From assembly GCF_001422815.1 (NCBI RefSeq), contig NZ_LMMP01000006.1, positions 62,001 through 126,000 on the forward strand: a stretch of 64,000 bases of DNA, read 5' to 3'. The translations under genes and the position numbers were made by a program. Positions within the stretch are counted from its first letter, which is position 1, and every line of letters begins with the position of its first letter. Source of the DNA: Methylobacterium sp. Leaf91. GTDB lineage: Bacteria; Pseudomonadota; Alphaproteobacteria; Rhizobiales; Beijerinckiaceae. The notes beneath the pieces are model-generated. The model saw nothing but the letters and a program-made list of their open reading frames with translations. It was not told the origin of the DNA and made no database searches. Shown piece by piece: positions 55,203-63,244 of the stretch.

Positions 55203-55733
55203 ATGATGGACATGATGCGCCTCATCGAGCCGCTGATCCCGGCCCTGCGCCGCTACGCGCACGCCCTCCTGCGCAACCCGACCGATGCCGACGATCTGGT
55301 GCAGGATTGCCTCGAGCGGGCCGTCACCCGCTGGCACCAGCGCCAGGCCGACGGCGACGCGCGGACCTGGCTCTTCGCCATCCTCCACAATCTCGCCGTG
55401 ACGCAGATGCGCCAGCGCGCCCGCCGCGGCGCCCACATGCCGATCGAGGACACGGCGGAGGCGAACCTCGCGGTGGCGCCGACGCAGGAGAGCGGCCTGC
55501 GCCACCGGGACCTGATGACGGCGCTCGACGCGCTGCCGGAAGAGCAGCGCAGCGTGCTCCTTCTGGTGACGGTGGAGGGCCTGTCCTACGCCGAGACCGC
55601 CGACATCCTCGCGATTCCGACCGGGACCGTGATGTCCCGCCTGTCCCGAGCCCGGGACCGGATGATCCAGTCGATGGACGGCACCGAAGCCTCCGTCCCC
55701 GCCAAGCGCCCGCTCCTGCGGAGGGTGAAATGA
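55203..55733 (+). CDS. ECF-family RNA polymerase sigma factor
   Basis: 176 residues from ATG 55203, seven bases after AGGAG. Region 2 is LRRYAHALLRNPTDADDLVQ with DCLERAVTRW; region 4 is LMTALDALPEEQRSVLLLVT, then EGLSYAETADILAIPTGTVM. First gene of an overlapping operon with an anti-sigma factor, a SrpA-type catalase and a cytochrome b561, so it probably answers oxidative or haem-related stress and drives its own operon. No -35/-10 pair could be assigned with confidence. Confidence 0.93.
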   Translation: MMDMMRLIEPLIPALRRYAHALLRNPTDADDLVQDCLERAVTRWHQRQADGDARTWLFAILHNLAVTQMRQRARRGAHMPIEDTAEANLAVAPTQESGLRHRDLMTALDALPEEQRSVLLLVTVEGLSYAETADILAIPTGTVMSRLSRARDRMIQSMDGTEASVPAKRPLLRRVK

Positions 55734-56521
55734 GCATGCGTCCGATCGGTGACGACGATCTCCAGGGCCTCGTGGACGAGCGGCTCGATACGGCGCGGAA
55801 GCGTGAGGTCGAGGCCTATCTCGACTCCCATCCCGAGGCGCGGATCCGGGTCGAGCGCATGGTCGCCCTGCGTGAGGACATGCGGTCCGCCTTCGCGCCC
55901 ATCGCCGCCGAGCCGGTGCCGGCCCGGCTGAACCTGGCGCGCATCGTCGAGGCGCGCCGCCGGCCGGCACATCCGATCTGGCAGGCTTCTCCGATCTGGC
56001 AGGCGATGGCGGCGGGGCTGCTGCTCCTCGTCGGAGGCGCCGGTGGCTGGGGCCTGCGTGAGGTGGTCTCGCCCGTGCCCACCGGCATCGAGGCGCTGGC
56101 CCAGTCCGCGAGCGTGAACTACGCGGTCTATGCGCCCGACCACACCCGCCCCGTCGAGCTCGCCGCTGCCGACCGCGACGAACTCGCCGGCTGGTTTTCC
56201 GCCCGGATGAAGCGGCCGGTGGCCGTGCCGGACCTGAGCGGCTCCGGCTACCGCCTCATGGGCGGGCGTCTCGTCGCCACGCAGCAGGGACCCGCCGGGC
56301 TGCTGATGTACGACGATGGGCACGGCGCGCGCTTCGTCATGTTGATGCGGCCCATGAGCGTTCCCGGCGACGCGCCGATGCGCGCCCACACGACGGAGAC
56401 GTCGAACGGCTACGCCTGGGCCCAGGACGGGCTCGGCTACAGCCTCGTGGGTGCGGCCGACCCCACGATCCTGCACCCCCTCGCCAACGAGATCCGCCGC
56501 GCCACCGCGAAAGCCATCTGA
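55730..56521 (+). CDS. Membrane-bound anti-sigma factor
   Basis: 263 residues. ATG 55730 overlaps the sigma stop (ATGA). The N-terminal cytoplasmic part DDDLQGLVDERLDTARKREV, then EAYLDSHPEA is the anti-sigma domain common in alphaproteobacteria, without the HxxxCxxC zinc motif. One membrane span (MAAGLLLLVGGAGGWGLREV, about 85-105) leads to a periplasmic sensor part. It should hold the sigma factor at the membrane until a signal is perceived. Confidence 0.85.
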   Translation: MSMRPIGDDDLQGLVDERLDTARKREVEAYLDSHPEARIRVERMVALREDMRSAFAPIAAEPVPARLNLARIVEARRRPAHPIWQASPIWQAMAAGLLLLVGGAGGWGLREVVSPVPTGIEALAQSASVNYAVYAPDHTRPVELAAADRDELAGWFSARMKRPVAVPDLSGSGYRLMGGRLVATQQGPAGLLMYDDGHGARFVMLMRPMSVPGDAPMRAHTTETSNGYAWAQDGLGYSLVGAADPTILHPLANEIRRATAKAI

Positions 56522-56530
56522 AGGCCCGAC

Positions 56531-57643
56531 ATGTCCCTCCTGAACGACCTCACCGGGGCCGATCCGGCCTTGAGCCCGCGTGCCGCTGGTCTCCGCCTCG
56601 CCGCCATCGGGGCGCTCGTCGCCGGCACGACGGGGGCCTTCGCCTATGCGGGCGGCTGGCTCTCTCCGGGGGACCTGACCCAGGCGCGGATCGTCGACCG
56701 CTTCGAGCAGGTGAATGGCCCCCATCCGGGCTTTCGGCGCAACCACGCCAAAGGGCTCTGCCTCGCCGGGCGCTTCGAGAGCAGCGGCCGGGGCGCGCAT
56801 GTGTCGACGGCGTCGCTCTTCACTGCGGGACAGGTCACGCCCGTCACCGGCCGCATCGCGCTGGCGGGCGGCCAGCCCTATGCGGCGGACGCGGCCACGA
56901 CGGTGCGCAGCCTCGCGCTGCGTTTCCACCTTCCCGACGGCGAGGAATGGCGCACCGGCAACAACGACATTCCGGTCTTCCCGGTCCGCAGCCCGGAGGG
57001 GTTCTACGCGCAGCTTCTCGCCGCCAAGCCCGATCCGGCGACAGGCAAGCCCGATCCCGAGGCGCTCAAGGCGTTCTTCGCCGCGCATCCCGAGAGCGCG
57101 AAAGCGTCTTCCCTGATCAAGGCGCGAACCATCACCTCAGGCTTTGCCGACGACACCTTCCGGAGCCTGAACGCCTTCCGGTTCATCGCCGCGGACGGGA
57201 CCCGGACGCCGGTGCGCTGGGCGTTCGTGCCGGAACGGGCCGCGACGGCGGAGAACCCGGCCCAGAGGGCTCGCGCGGACAAGAACGTTCTGTTCGACGA
57301 CTTCGACTCTGCCGTCCGCCGGGCGCCCGTGCGGTGGCATCTCGTCGTCACCCTGGGGCAGCCCGGCGACCCCACGGCGGATGCGACGCTTCCCTGGCCG
57401 GTCGAGCGGCAGAGCCTGGACGTCGGGACCGTGATCGTCGCGGACACGCAGCCGGAAGCGGACGGCAATTGCCGCGACGTCAATTTCGATCCTCTCGTCC
57501 TGCCCGCAGGCATCGTGGGATCGGACGATCCACTGCTCAGCGCCCGTTCGGCGGCCTATTCGCAATCCTTCACGCGCCGCGCCGGCGAACCGAAAACGCC
57601 GAGCGCCGTCCAGAACACGCCAGCATCGGGAGCCGGATTGTGA
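56531..57643 (+). CDS. SrpA-type catalase-like haem protein
   Basis: 370 residues with an N-terminal anchor or signal (LRLAAIGALVAGTTGAFAYA). The catalase core is minimal: FRRNHAKGLCLAGRFESSGR supplies the distal His, FPVRSPEGFYAQLLAAKPDP follows, and RSAAYSQSFTRRAG near the C-terminus carries the proximal Arg/Tyr haem ligand. This fits the short periplasmic SrpA catalase family, which often shows peroxidase activity. Coupled to cytochrome b561 downstream. Confidence 0.88.
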   Translation: MSLLNDLTGADPALSPRAAGLRLAAIGALVAGTTGAFAYAGGWLSPGDLTQARIVDRFEQVNGPHPGFRRNHAKGLCLAGRFESSGRGAHVSTASLFTAGQVTPVTGRIALAGGQPYAADAATTVRSLALRFHLPDGEEWRTGNNDIPVFPVRSPEGFYAQLLAAKPDPATGKPDPEALKAFFAAHPESAKASSLIKARTITSGFADDTFRSLNAFRFIAADGTRTPVRWAFVPERAATAENPAQRARADKNVLFDDFDSAVRRAPVRWHLVVTLGQPGDPTADATLPWPVERQSLDVGTVIVADTQPEADGNCRDVNFDPLVLPAGIVGSDDPLLSARSAAYSQSFTRRAGEPKTPSAVQNTPASGAGL

Positions 57644-58188
57644 GCCACACCGCGCGCTTCAACCTGCCGGCCCGGCTGCTGCACTGGACCATGGCGGCCC
57701 TGATCCTCGCCATGCTGTTCATCGGCGTGGCGATGGTGACCTCGCTGGCGCATTACCACACCCTGGTCGCGCTGCACCGCCCACTCGGGATCGGCATCCT
57801 GGTCCTCGCGCTGCTGCGCCTGCTCAACCGCTGGCGCCATCCCCCGCCCGACCTGCCGTCGGACCTTCCGGGCTGGCAGCGGCGGGCGGCTCATGTCTCG
57901 CACGTCTTGCTCTATGGATTGATGCTCGCTCTGCCGCTGGTCGGCTGGGCGATGCTGTCGGCGGCCGGCTATCCAATCGGGCTCGCCGGCTCCCTCGTCC
58001 TGCCGCCGATCCTGCCGCGCGATTCAAGCCTCTATGCGTGGCTCCGTCCGCTTCACACACTCCTGGCCTACACCCTGTTCGGTCTCGTCCTCGCCCATCT
58101 GGGGGCGGCCCTGATGCACGGTTTGATCCGCCGGGATGGCGTCTTCTCCAGCATGGTCGCGCGCCCGACGGCGTCCCGGTCCCAGTAA
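57640..58188 (+). CDS. Cytochrome b561 family protein
   Basis: 182 residues from GTG 57640, overlapping the catalase stop (GTGA). Four membrane helices with paired His: NLPARLLHWTMAALILAMLF, YHTLVALHRPLGIGILVLAL, RRAAHVSHVLLYGLMLALPL and LRPLHTLLAYTLFGLVLAHL. Transfers electrons across the inner membrane, probably from quinol to the periplasmic catalase/peroxidase encoded beside it. Last gene of the ECF operon. Confidence 0.9.
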   Translation: MSHTARFNLPARLLHWTMAALILAMLFIGVAMVTSLAHYHTLVALHRPLGIGILVLALLRLLNRWRHPPPDLPSDLPGWQRRAAHVSHVLLYGLMLALPLVGWAMLSAAGYPIGLAGSLVLPPILPRDSSLYAWLRPLHTLLAYTLFGLVLAHLGAALMHGLIRRDGVFSSMVARPTASRSQ

Positions 58189-58217
58189 CGTCGAGGCAGG
58201 CTGCAAGGCGAAACACG

Positions 58218-58546
58218 GTGAACGATCGCGCAACGGGCAGGGTGCTCATCGCCGGCGGCGGCATCGAGGGCCTGGCCATCAACCTGCCGGGCAACGCGGT
58301 CCAGGCTCTCGGCCAACTCGGCCTGGAAGACGCGCTCCGCTCGCGCAGCGGGCGGAGTGGGGCACGGTCGATCCGCGCTACGAAGCGCTGCGCCGGCCCC
58401 GCGTGGCCCATGTCCAGGCCATGACCGATCGCCTGTCCCGCACCGCGCGGATGCCGGGCTGGGCCGGAAACCTCCTGCTTCCCGTGATCGGCCCGCGCAG
58501 CTACCGCGCGACTTACTCGCCGTTCCGCACGCCGGTCTCGGTCTGA
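58218..58546 (+). pseudogene. FAD-dependent monooxygenase remnant with internal deletions
   Basis: From GTG 58218 the frame gives VLIAGGGIEGL, the start of a FAD site, and jumps directly to AINLPGNAVQALGQLGLEDA, skipping about 30 residues expected between them. It is then lost after ALRSRSG. In another frame the family C-terminus appears: WGTVDPRYEALRRPRVAHVQ, AMTDRLSRTARMPGW, ending at 58546. A large central deletion and a frameshift have removed about 250 residues. 58547-58700 holds no clear gene. Confidence 0.75.
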
Positions 58547-58700
58547 GCTTGGCTGCGGCGATTGCTCGGCCTCCTCGCGGTCGAGGTTCTCGGCCTTGGT
58601 GCGGCGCAGGCCGGTCCGGCCCATGAGAACCGCGGCAGGATCGGTTCTTTGGCCCGGCGGCACATAAAAGCGCCTCCAGCAAAAAATGGAGCGCACCCTC

Positions 58701-58715
58701 TAGACGACCGGTCTA
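58701..58715. promoter_or_regulatory. TetR operator 1
   Basis: TAGACGACCGGTCTA: perfect TAGAC/GTCTA arms with a 5-bp spacer, 20 bp before the TetR gene. A near-identical site stands at 59393. Confidence 0.7.
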
Positions 58716-58735
58716 ATTCAGGCTAGTTATGGGTC

Positions 58736-59338
58736 ATGGCACGCGTCACCGCACATACCGACACACGACAGGGCATCCTCGATACCGCCTACGGCCTCGT
58801 GGGCGCGAAGGGTTTCTCAGGGGTCGGTCTCAATGAGATCCTGGCCACGGCCGGCGTGCCCAAGGGGTCGTTCTACCACTATTTCGGCTCGAAGGAGGCC
58901 TTCGGCGAGGCTCTTCTGGCGGATTACTTCGAAAGCTACCTCGCCGATCTCGACACAACCCTCGCTGAGCCCGGCTTGAGCCATGCCGAGCGACTGATGA
59001 ACTACTGGCGGAAATGGCAGGCAACGCAGGGAAGCATCGACGACCAGCGCAAGTGCCTCGCGGTGAAGCTCGCGGCGGAGGTCTCGGACCTGTCCGAGGC
59101 CATGCGCCTTGCCCTCAAGAGCGGGACCACCGGGATCATCGAACGCCTGTCGGGAGCGATCGCGGCGGGCGTGGCGGAGGGCTCGCTCACAGGCGAGGGC
59201 GAGCCGCGGACGATCGCCGAGATGCTCTACCACGTCTGGCTGGGTGCGAGCCTGATGGCCAAGATCGTCCGGACCGACGCACCGTTCGAGGCTGCCATGG
59301 GGACGACCCGGCGCATCCTCGGCCTCAGCTCGCATTGA
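58736..59338 (+). CDS. NemR-like TetR-family regulator
   Basis: 200 residues. The HTH reads FSGVGLNEILATAGVPKGSF with YHYFGSKEAFGEALL. In the effector half, QRKCLAVKLAAEVSDLSEAM parallels the redox-sensitive Cys region of E. coli NemR (CLVVKLSAEVxDLSE), so a Cys at about residue 103 may sense electrophiles or hypochlorite. Operator copies occur before this gene and before the downstream genes, which suggests autorepression and control of the Hsp31-like gene and amidase. Confidence 0.88.
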   Translation: MARVTAHTDTRQGILDTAYGLVGAKGFSGVGLNEILATAGVPKGSFYHYFGSKEAFGEALLADYFESYLADLDTTLAEPGLSHAERLMNYWRKWQATQGSIDDQRKCLAVKLAAEVSDLSEAMRLALKSGTTGIIERLSGAIAAGVAEGSLTGEGEPRTIAEMLYHVWLGASLMAKIVRTDAPFEAAMGTTRRILGLSSH

Positions 59339-59392
59339 CCCCCCCCCTCATTCCGACGTTGCCGAGAACCACCTTTTACCAGGCCCAAAAAC

Positions 59393-59407
59393 GAGACGAC
59401 CGGTCTA
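59393..59407. promoter_or_regulatory. TetR operator 2
   Basis: GAGACGACCGGTCTA matches operator 1 in 14 of 15 positions and lies 68 bp before the secreted peptide gene at 59476. Confidence 0.68.
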
Positions 59408-59475
59408 TTTTTTTACCGGCAGACAATCACCTTCCTCGGGCCGGCCGGCGAACAGAACCCAGATGGAGAAAACCC

Positions 59476-59706
59476 ATGCCCCACCACACGAAGACATCTG
59501 TTGCCGCGACCCTCCCCTTTGCCGGGCTGATGGCGTTCCTGACCATGCCGGAAGCAACTGCGCAGGAACGGATCACCCTGGAGACGATCGGCGCCGTCCG
59601 CATGGCCCGGTTCGAGGAGGTCCGTGGCGCGAGCCCGGAACTCCGCCCCTCGCAGGCGGCGCCGGTGCGAGATCCGGCCACGGGACGCACCGCAAAGGCG
59701 CGATAG
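59476..59706 (+). CDS. Small secreted hypothetical protein
   Basis: 76 residues from ATG 59476, with GGAG upstream. Signal peptide TSVAATLPFAGLMAFLTMPE ending ATAQE; the mature 45 residues are polar (RITLETIGAVRMARFEEVRG). No domain recognised. It is the first gene behind TetR operator 2, so it likely responds to the same signal as the DJ-1 protein downstream. Confidence 0.55.
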   Translation: MPHHTKTSVAATLPFAGLMAFLTMPEATAQERITLETIGAVRMARFEEVRGASPELRPSQAAPVRDPATGRTAKAR

Positions 59707-59808
59707 CGCCGGTCCACCTTCCCCGAGCCGCCACAGTGCGGACCCGGCGAAAGGCCCGATAACCCAAGACGTCCTGCTCACCCCAAGCGAAAGATCCGGA
59801 GAACAACG

Positions 59809-60492
59809 ATGAAGATCCTCATGGTGCTGACCTCGCACGACCGCCTCGGCGATACCGGCCGGAAGACCGGCTTCTGGCTGGAGGAACTCGCGGCCCCCTA
59901 CTACGTGTTCAAGGATGCGGGTGCGGAGGTGGTCCTGGTGTCGCCCGAGGGCGGCCGCCCACCGCTCGATCCGAAGAGCGCCGAGCCGAGCTTCCAGACC
60001 GACACGACGCGCCGCTTCGAAGCCGACGCGGCGGCCATGGCGGTCCTCGCCGAGACGGGCAGGCTCGACGCCGTCGGCCACGAGGGCTTCGACGCCGTCT
60101 TCTATCCCGGCGGTCACGGGCCCCTCTGGGACCTCGCAGAGGACCCGGCCTCGATCAGGCTCATCGAAACGACGCTCGGCGCCGGCAAGCCCGTAGCCCT
60201 GGTCTGTCACGCCCCCGGCGTCCTGCGCCATGCCAAGGCGGAAGGCGGGAAGCCCCTCGTCGAAGGCCGGAACGTCACCGGCTTCACGAACACCGAGGAG
60301 GAGGCCGTCGGTCTCACCCAGGTGGTTCCATTCCTGGTCGAGGACGAGCTCAAGCGGAACGGAGGCCTCTACGCCAAGGGAGCCGATTGGGGACCCTTCG
60401 TCGTCACGGACGGCCTGCTCGTCACCGGCCAGAACCCGGCCTCCTCCGGCCCAGCCGCCGAGCGCCTCGTCGCCCACCTCGCGAACCGCTGA
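59809..60492 (+). CDS. Hsp31-like DJ-1/PfpI protein (putative glutathione-independent glyoxalase)
   Basis: 227 residues. Glu in TGFWLEELAAPYYVFKDAGA, Cys in ALVCHAPGVLRHAK, and FYPGGHGPLWDLAEDP match the class with the triad Glu-Cys-His found in Hsp31/GLX3 proteins, which convert methylglyoxal to lactate or act as chaperones. TGFTNTEEEAVGL and TGQNPASSGPAAE are also typical. Its place in a NemR-like regulon agrees with detoxification of reactive carbonyls. Confidence 0.85.
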   Translation: MKILMVLTSHDRLGDTGRKTGFWLEELAAPYYVFKDAGAEVVLVSPEGGRPPLDPKSAEPSFQTDTTRRFEADAAAMAVLAETGRLDAVGHEGFDAVFYPGGHGPLWDLAEDPASIRLIETTLGAGKPVALVCHAPGVLRHAKAEGGKPLVEGRNVTGFTNTEEEAVGLTQVVPFLVEDELKRNGGLYAKGADWGPFVVTDGLLVTGQNPASSGPAAERLVAHLANR

Positions 60493-60606
60493 GGATGTGG
60501 GCGCCCGAGGTGGCGCCCGCACCCGACCACCCGCTCGAACCATGATCGTCGCTTGGCCGAGCCAGCGCGATCCGGCCGCACCGGCGGTCTCGAAGGATCT
60601 CATCCC

Positions 60607-62013
60607 ATGGCCACCGACATCCTCTTCTCGGACGCGACCCGTCTCGCAGAGCTGATCCGCACCCGGCAGGTCTCGCCTGTCGAGGTGGTGCAGGCCCATC
60701 TCGACCGCATCGCGGCGGTCGATTCCAAGATCAACGCGATCGTTACCATCGCGGAGAATGCGCTTTCCGTCGCGAAGGAGGCCGAGGCAGCGGTCATGGC
60801 TGGCAGGGAACTCGGCCCCCTGCACGGCGTGCCGTTCACCGTCAAGGATTCCATCGACACCGCCGGCGTGATGACCCAGCGCGGCTCACCCATCTTCAAG
60901 GGCCGCACCCCCGACACCGACGCGACCAGCGTCGCCCGCATGAAGAAGGCCGGCGGCATCCTGCTCGCCAAGACCAACCTGCCGGAGTTCTCCTACTGGA
61001 TCGAGAGCGACAACCTGCTCTCCGGCCGCTCGAACAATCCTTGGGATCTCACCCGCACACCGGGCGGATCGAGCGGCGGCGAGTCGGCGGCCATCGCGGC
61101 GGGCATGTCGCCGCTGGGCCTCGGCACCGACCTCGCCATCTCGGTACGCGGACCGGCGGCGCAGACCGGCATCGTCTCCCTGAAGGGGACCCATGGGCGC
61201 GTGCCGATGACCGGCATCTGGCCACGGGCGCCCCGCCGCTTCTGGCATGTCGGGCCGATGGCGCGCAGCATCCGCGACCTCGCGCTCGCCTTCTCGCAAC
61301 TGGCCGGCCCCGATGGACTGGACGCCTTCGCGACCGGCGCCGTCCCGTTCGACGCCGGTATCGGCGCCGCGCCGGACCGCAAGCTTCGCGTCGGCTGGAT
61401 GGTCGGGCCGGGCTTTGGTCCCATCGACACGGAGGTGGTGGCGACCGTCAAGGCGGCGGCCGAGGCGCTCAAGGGCGAGGGGCACCCCGTCGAGGAGGTC
61501 CACATCCCGGCACTGGAGCGCGACTTCGCCCTCGACGTGTTCAACAAGCTCCACGTCATGGAGATGAAGCCGGCCTTCCGGGAGGCGACCGCCGGGCACG
61601 AGGACCAGATGTACACGATGGCCAAGACCATGCTGTCGCTGCCCGACACCTCGATGGAGGACTACATCGCGGCCGAGCAGGCGGCGGAGCGTCTCCGGGA
61701 CGGCTATGCGACCTACTTCCGAGATTACGACGTCCTTCTCACCCCGGTGCTGCCGGTGCCGGCGCACGAACACGGCATCACCGAACTCGTCGTCAACGGC
61801 GAGACGGTCGACCTGACCTACCTGCAGGGCGCGACGGTGCCCCTGAACGTGACGGGCTTGCCCGGGCTGTCGATGCGCTTCGGGACCAGCCGGGAGGGTC
61901 TGCCCATCAACGTGCAGTTGGTGGGGCGCTGGCAGGCAGAGACCACGATCCTGCACGCCGCCGCGGTACTGGAGAGCGTCAGCACAGTCCGCGGCCTGCA
62001 CCCGAGCCTTTGA
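60607..62013 (+). CDS. Amidase signature family enzyme
   Basis: 468 residues from ATG 60607. The Ser-cisSer-Lys triad is visible: Lys in GVPFTVKDSIDTAGV, Ser in RTPGGSSGGESAAIAAG, nucleophile Ser in GTDLAISVRGPAAQTG; the usual GGS before the nucleophile reads AIS. It hydrolyses amides, with broad substrates in this family. Located 114 bp behind the DJ-1 gene in the TetR-linked block. It is 27 kb from the nitrile hydratase, so a joint pathway is possible but not shown. Confidence 0.9.
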   Translation: MATDILFSDATRLAELIRTRQVSPVEVVQAHLDRIAAVDSKINAIVTIAENALSVAKEAEAAVMAGRELGPLHGVPFTVKDSIDTAGVMTQRGSPIFKGRTPDTDATSVARMKKAGGILLAKTNLPEFSYWIESDNLLSGRSNNPWDLTRTPGGSSGGESAAIAAGMSPLGLGTDLAISVRGPAAQTGIVSLKGTHGRVPMTGIWPRAPRRFWHVGPMARSIRDLALAFSQLAGPDGLDAFATGAVPFDAGIGAAPDRKLRVGWMVGPGFGPIDTEVVATVKAAAEALKGEGHPVEEVHIPALERDFALDVFNKLHVMEMKPAFREATAGHEDQMYTMAKTMLSLPDTSMEDYIAAEQAAERLRDGYATYFRDYDVLLTPVLPVPAHEHGITELVVNGETVDLTYLQGATVPLNVTGLPGLSMRFGTSREGLPINVQLVGRWQAETTILHAAAVLESVSTVRGLHPSL

Positions 62014-62129
62014 CGGGCGGGAACCTGCCGGAGAGCGCTTCGGGGTCCCCGGCCATGACCGGAGGTCGAACGGCGGAAATGCCTGCTCGAAAAGGGCATG
62101 GGCGGGGCTAGGGGCGACGGGGCACGAGG

Positions 62130-62249
62130 TATCCGGTCCCCGGGAAGCTGGAGATCATCCGGCTGGTCGAGCCGTCTCACCTGCCGGTACGGGCCACCCT
62201 GGAGAAACCCGGTATCTCGCGTGCCACCTTCTACCGCCGGTACGCGGCC
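62130..62249 (+). mobile_element. Transposase N-terminal fragment
   Basis: The frame from 62130 reads YPVPGKLEIIRLVEPSHLPV and then TLEKPGISRATFYRRYAA, the N-terminal HTH of an IS3/IS481-like transposase. No catalytic DDE part follows and no start codon is evident. IS remnant. Confidence 0.65.
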
Positions 62250-62289
62250 CACCGGAGCGGCAGCCCCGAGGCCCTGCCAACCGCCCTGC

Positions 62290-62502
62290 CCTCACATCTG
62301 CTTCCACGACCTGCAGCACAGCCACGCGACGCAGATGTCGACGAGCGGCATCCACCCCAAGATCGCGCAGGAGCGCCTCGGCCATTCCAGCATCGGCATC
62401 GCCCTCGATCTGTACTCCCGCGTGATGCCCGGAATGCAGAAGGATGCCGCCGCGAAGGTTGACGCTGCCATGCGCGCCGCCATAGACAAGGCGGCCGGAT
62501 GA
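62290..62502 (+). mobile_element. Tyrosine integrase C-terminal fragment
   Basis: ICFHDLQHSHATQMSTSGIH, then PKIAQERLGHSSIGIALDLY and SRVMPGMQ form the end of a phage-type integrase: box II HxxRH (here HDLQH, Arg replaced by Gln), the HxS pattern and the catalytic Tyr in DLYSRV. The N-terminal three quarters are missing and the Arg loss would inactivate it. It lies 78 bp before tRNA-Ser. Confidence 0.75.
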
Positions 62503-62580
62503 TTGGGTATAAATCCGGCTGCGACGGACGAAGAATCCAAGCATCCGCGAAGGCAAATGATCTAGCCTGCGCAACGGCTT

Positions 62581-62670
62581 GGAAGGGTGGCCGAGTGGTT
62601 TAAGGCAGCGGTCTTGAAAACCGCCGTGGGGGCAACTCCACCGTGGGTTCGAATCCCACCCCTTCCGCCA
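62581..62670 (+). tRNA. tRNA-Ser (UGA anticodon)
   Basis: 90 bases including an encoded CCA. Acceptor GGAAGGG pairs with CCCTTCC; D arm TGGCCGAGTGGTTTAAGGC; anticodon arm GCGGT-CTTGAAA-ACCGC with anticodon TGA; long variable arm CGTGGGGGCAACTCCACCG; T arm GTGGGTTCGAATCCCAC. A typical class II serine tRNA. Integrase and transposase remnants on the left and phage genes directly on the right mark it as an integration site. Confidence 0.97.
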
Positions 62671-62671
62671 G

Positions 62672-63244
62672 ATGGCTCTGAATACTAAGGGAAATTCGGT
62701 TCGGGGTGTCTCCCACCCTACCAGTTACCCCACCGGCGAACATAATCCGGGATTAGAAGACCTAGCTCAGGTTCTGCGAGCGGACCTCGACACCGGTCAA
62801 TTCCACTGGCTGGTAGGGCAGCGTGCCGGCCATGTCGCTGGGTTCGCGAACGATAGAGGCTATGTCCTCGTCCGCCTATGGAAGCGCAATTACCGCGCTC
62901 ACCGTCTCATGTGGCTGTTTGCCCATGGGCAATGGCCCGCTCAAGGCATCGACCATATCAACGGCGACCGCGGCGACAACCGCATCGCGAACCTTCGCGA
63001 ATGCGATCAATCGCAAAACATGGAGAACGTCCACAAGCGGAAGCGTTCTGCCTGCGGCTTCGCAGGCACGGTTTATGACCCTGTCAGAAAGCGGTTCAAG
63101 GCCACGATCACGGTTCGCGGCAAGAGGCACCGGCTCGGGTATTTCAAGACGGGCGAGGCGGCGGCCGAAGCTTACGAGCGAGCGAAGGCCGACCTGCATC
63201 AGTTTGCCAACGAGACGGCCCTTCGCACCGGAGGGACGGTCTGA
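62672..63244 (+). CDS. HNH endonuclease with AP2 DNA-binding domain
   Basis: 190 residues, starting one base after the tRNA-Ser CCA. The N-terminal part LEDLAQVLRADLDTGQFHWL is the usual lead-in; the HNH_3 core is RAHRLMWLFAHGQWPAQGID and HINGDRGDNRIANLRECDQS; the AP2 domain is GFAGTVYDPVRKRFKATITV with KRHRLGYFKTGEAAAEAYE. Such proteins are free-standing homing-type nucleases in phages. The first 28 residues do not resemble the family and may have been created by insertion next to the tRNA. Confidence 0.88.
   Translation: MALNTKGNSVRGVSHPTSYPTGEHNPGLEDLAQVLRADLDTGQFHWLVGQRAGHVAGFANDRGYVLVRLWKRNYRAHRLMWLFAHGQWPAQGIDHINGDRGDNRIANLRECDQSQNMENVHKRKRSACGFAGTVYDPVRKRFKATITVRGKRHRLGYFKTGEAAAEAYERAKADLHQFANETALRTGGTV

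Noticed and set aside
62098..62289. N-terminal extension of the integrase fragment as a full gene
   Set aside because: The upstream residues in this frame are noise; the same bases in another frame encode a transposase fragment, so this is a mosaic of remnants.
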